Shown piece after piece: positions 5,585 through 6,080 of a stretch of 6,080 bases of DNA; the first letter of the stretch is position 1; each line of letters starts with the position of its first letter. The DNA is from Burkholderiales bacterium (GTDB lineage: Bacteria > Pseudomonadota > Gammaproteobacteria > Burkholderiales > Burkholderiaceae_C): NCBI GenBank assembly GCA_005793295.1, contig SXSX01000152.1:1-6080 (forward strand). Direction: 5' to 3'. A model generated the notes under the pieces. The model was given only the letters and a program-made list of their open reading frames with translations, did no database searches and was not told the origin of the DNA. The position numbers were made by a program, and so were the translations under genes.

Positions 5585-6080
5585 TCAAGCGCGACCTGGA
5601 ATTGCAGCCAGCAGCTGTTCGACATGTGCCTTGGCTTTTTCGAGCGAAGCCGCACTGCCCGTCAGGTACATGCGGCCGCTGGCACCGATCATGCTGCACT
5701 CGACCAAGGTGAGGTCGGGCGCGACTTTTTCGGCTTCATTGGCCATGTGGGCACCGAACAGCGCCGGGGCCACTTCCATCAGCAGCATATGGTCGCCGGG
5801 CAGCACCATGCTGGCTTGGCGTGTTCGGTTCATCAACACGGCGTGCTGATCGGTCACGTTTTCCAGAATGTCGCTGTACAGCAATTGCGGGCGCAACTGG
5901 TCTTCGGCTTTGGCGCCCATCCAGTCCAGGATGACCTGTCCTGCACGCTTGAGCGCCGCACCGTCGTTGCTGTGCAACTCCAGCACGCCAAACTGCCGCT
6001 CGACCGCCAGAATGCCAGGCTCCAGTGTGGGCTCGGCTTTCAGGGCCAAATCGATCACGCGCTGGATGGACAGCCCGGGG
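5585..6080 (-). CDS. Tandem BMC-domain microcompartment shell protein (BMC-T type), partial
   Basis: The C-terminal 164 residues of a protein whose start lies beyond the right edge; the frame is open through 6079, so the GTG at 6058 is probably internal. It is a bacterial microcompartment shell component: such proteins form pseudohexameric trimers that tile the polyhedral shell. Fragment residues 1-51 ('PGLSIQRVIDLALKA' through 'ERQFGVLEL') and 105-157 ('PALFGAHMANEAEKV' through 'GASGRMYLTGS') align to each other without gaps, sharing P1/P105, K14/K118, P17/P121, L19/L123 and G31/G135. The second copy follows the canonical BMC pattern of an E-x3-L start, helix, 'LTLVECSMIGASGRMYLTG', then a helix. 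An intact tandem protein should be about 200-210 residues, so about 45 are missing. It resembles from memory the shell trimer of the Mycobacterium/Rhodococcus and betaproteobacterial microcompartments. GC is about 62% by hand count, higher than its neighbours. The gene likely ends a minus-strand operon. Confidence 0.8.
   Translation of the reverse strand, partial: PGLSIQRVIDLALKAEPTLEPGILAVERQFGVLELHSNDGAALKRAGQVILDWMGAKAEDQLRPQLLYSDILENVTDQHAVLMNRTRQASMVLPGDHMLLMEVAPALFGAHMANEAEKVAPDLTLVECSMIGASGRMYLTGSAASLEKAKAHVEQLLAAIPGRA

Noticed and set aside
1..6080. CRISPR arrays, tRNA/rRNA genes, insertion sequences, riboswitches
   Set aside because: No regularly spaced repeats, cloverleaf-like segments, transposase-like frames or recognisable leader structures were seen; nearly all bases are inside identified genes.

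Overview
The window looks like a chromosomal stretch from a betaproteobacterium, most likely Burkholderiales and Comamonadaceae-like. The evidence is the set and order of housekeeping genes, protein sequences closest in memory to beta/gammaproteobacterial families, and moderate GC. Placement is by recognition only, with no database search. The window is gene-dense: no gap exceeds about 65 bases, so there is no long non-coding stretch.

Left part (1-2838): the C-terminal end of purB (adenylosuccinate lyase) converges on rsmI (16S rRNA C1402 2'-O-methyltransferase, minus strand). rsmI is head to head with a plus-strand cluster: yraN (UPF0102 nuclease-like), a GmhA/DiaA-type SIS-domain sugar-phosphate isomerase, and a dual-BON outer-membrane lipoprotein (DolP/YraP). 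The last two overlap by ATGA, and the cluster ends in a clear intrinsic terminator. This is the rsmI-(lpoA)-yraN-diaA/gmhA-dolP neighbourhood of gammaproteobacteria, but with no lpoA between rsmI and yraN.

Middle part (2833-5555): a minus-strand pair made of pilT (type IV pilus retraction ATPase) and, 20 bases downstream, a 3-hydroxyisobutyrate-dehydrogenase-family oxidoreductase where pilU is often found. pilT is divergent from yggS (PLP homeostasis protein), with 36 bases between the starts.

Right edge (5585-6080): a minus-strand gene, cut by the window end, encodes a tandem BMC-domain (BMC-T type) bacterial microcompartment shell protein. Its leucine codon use and GC differ sharply from adjacent yggS. 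It is the most notable item here: it suggests that a microcompartment gene cluster lies just beyond base 6080, joined to an ordinary housekeeping backbone immediately after yggS.
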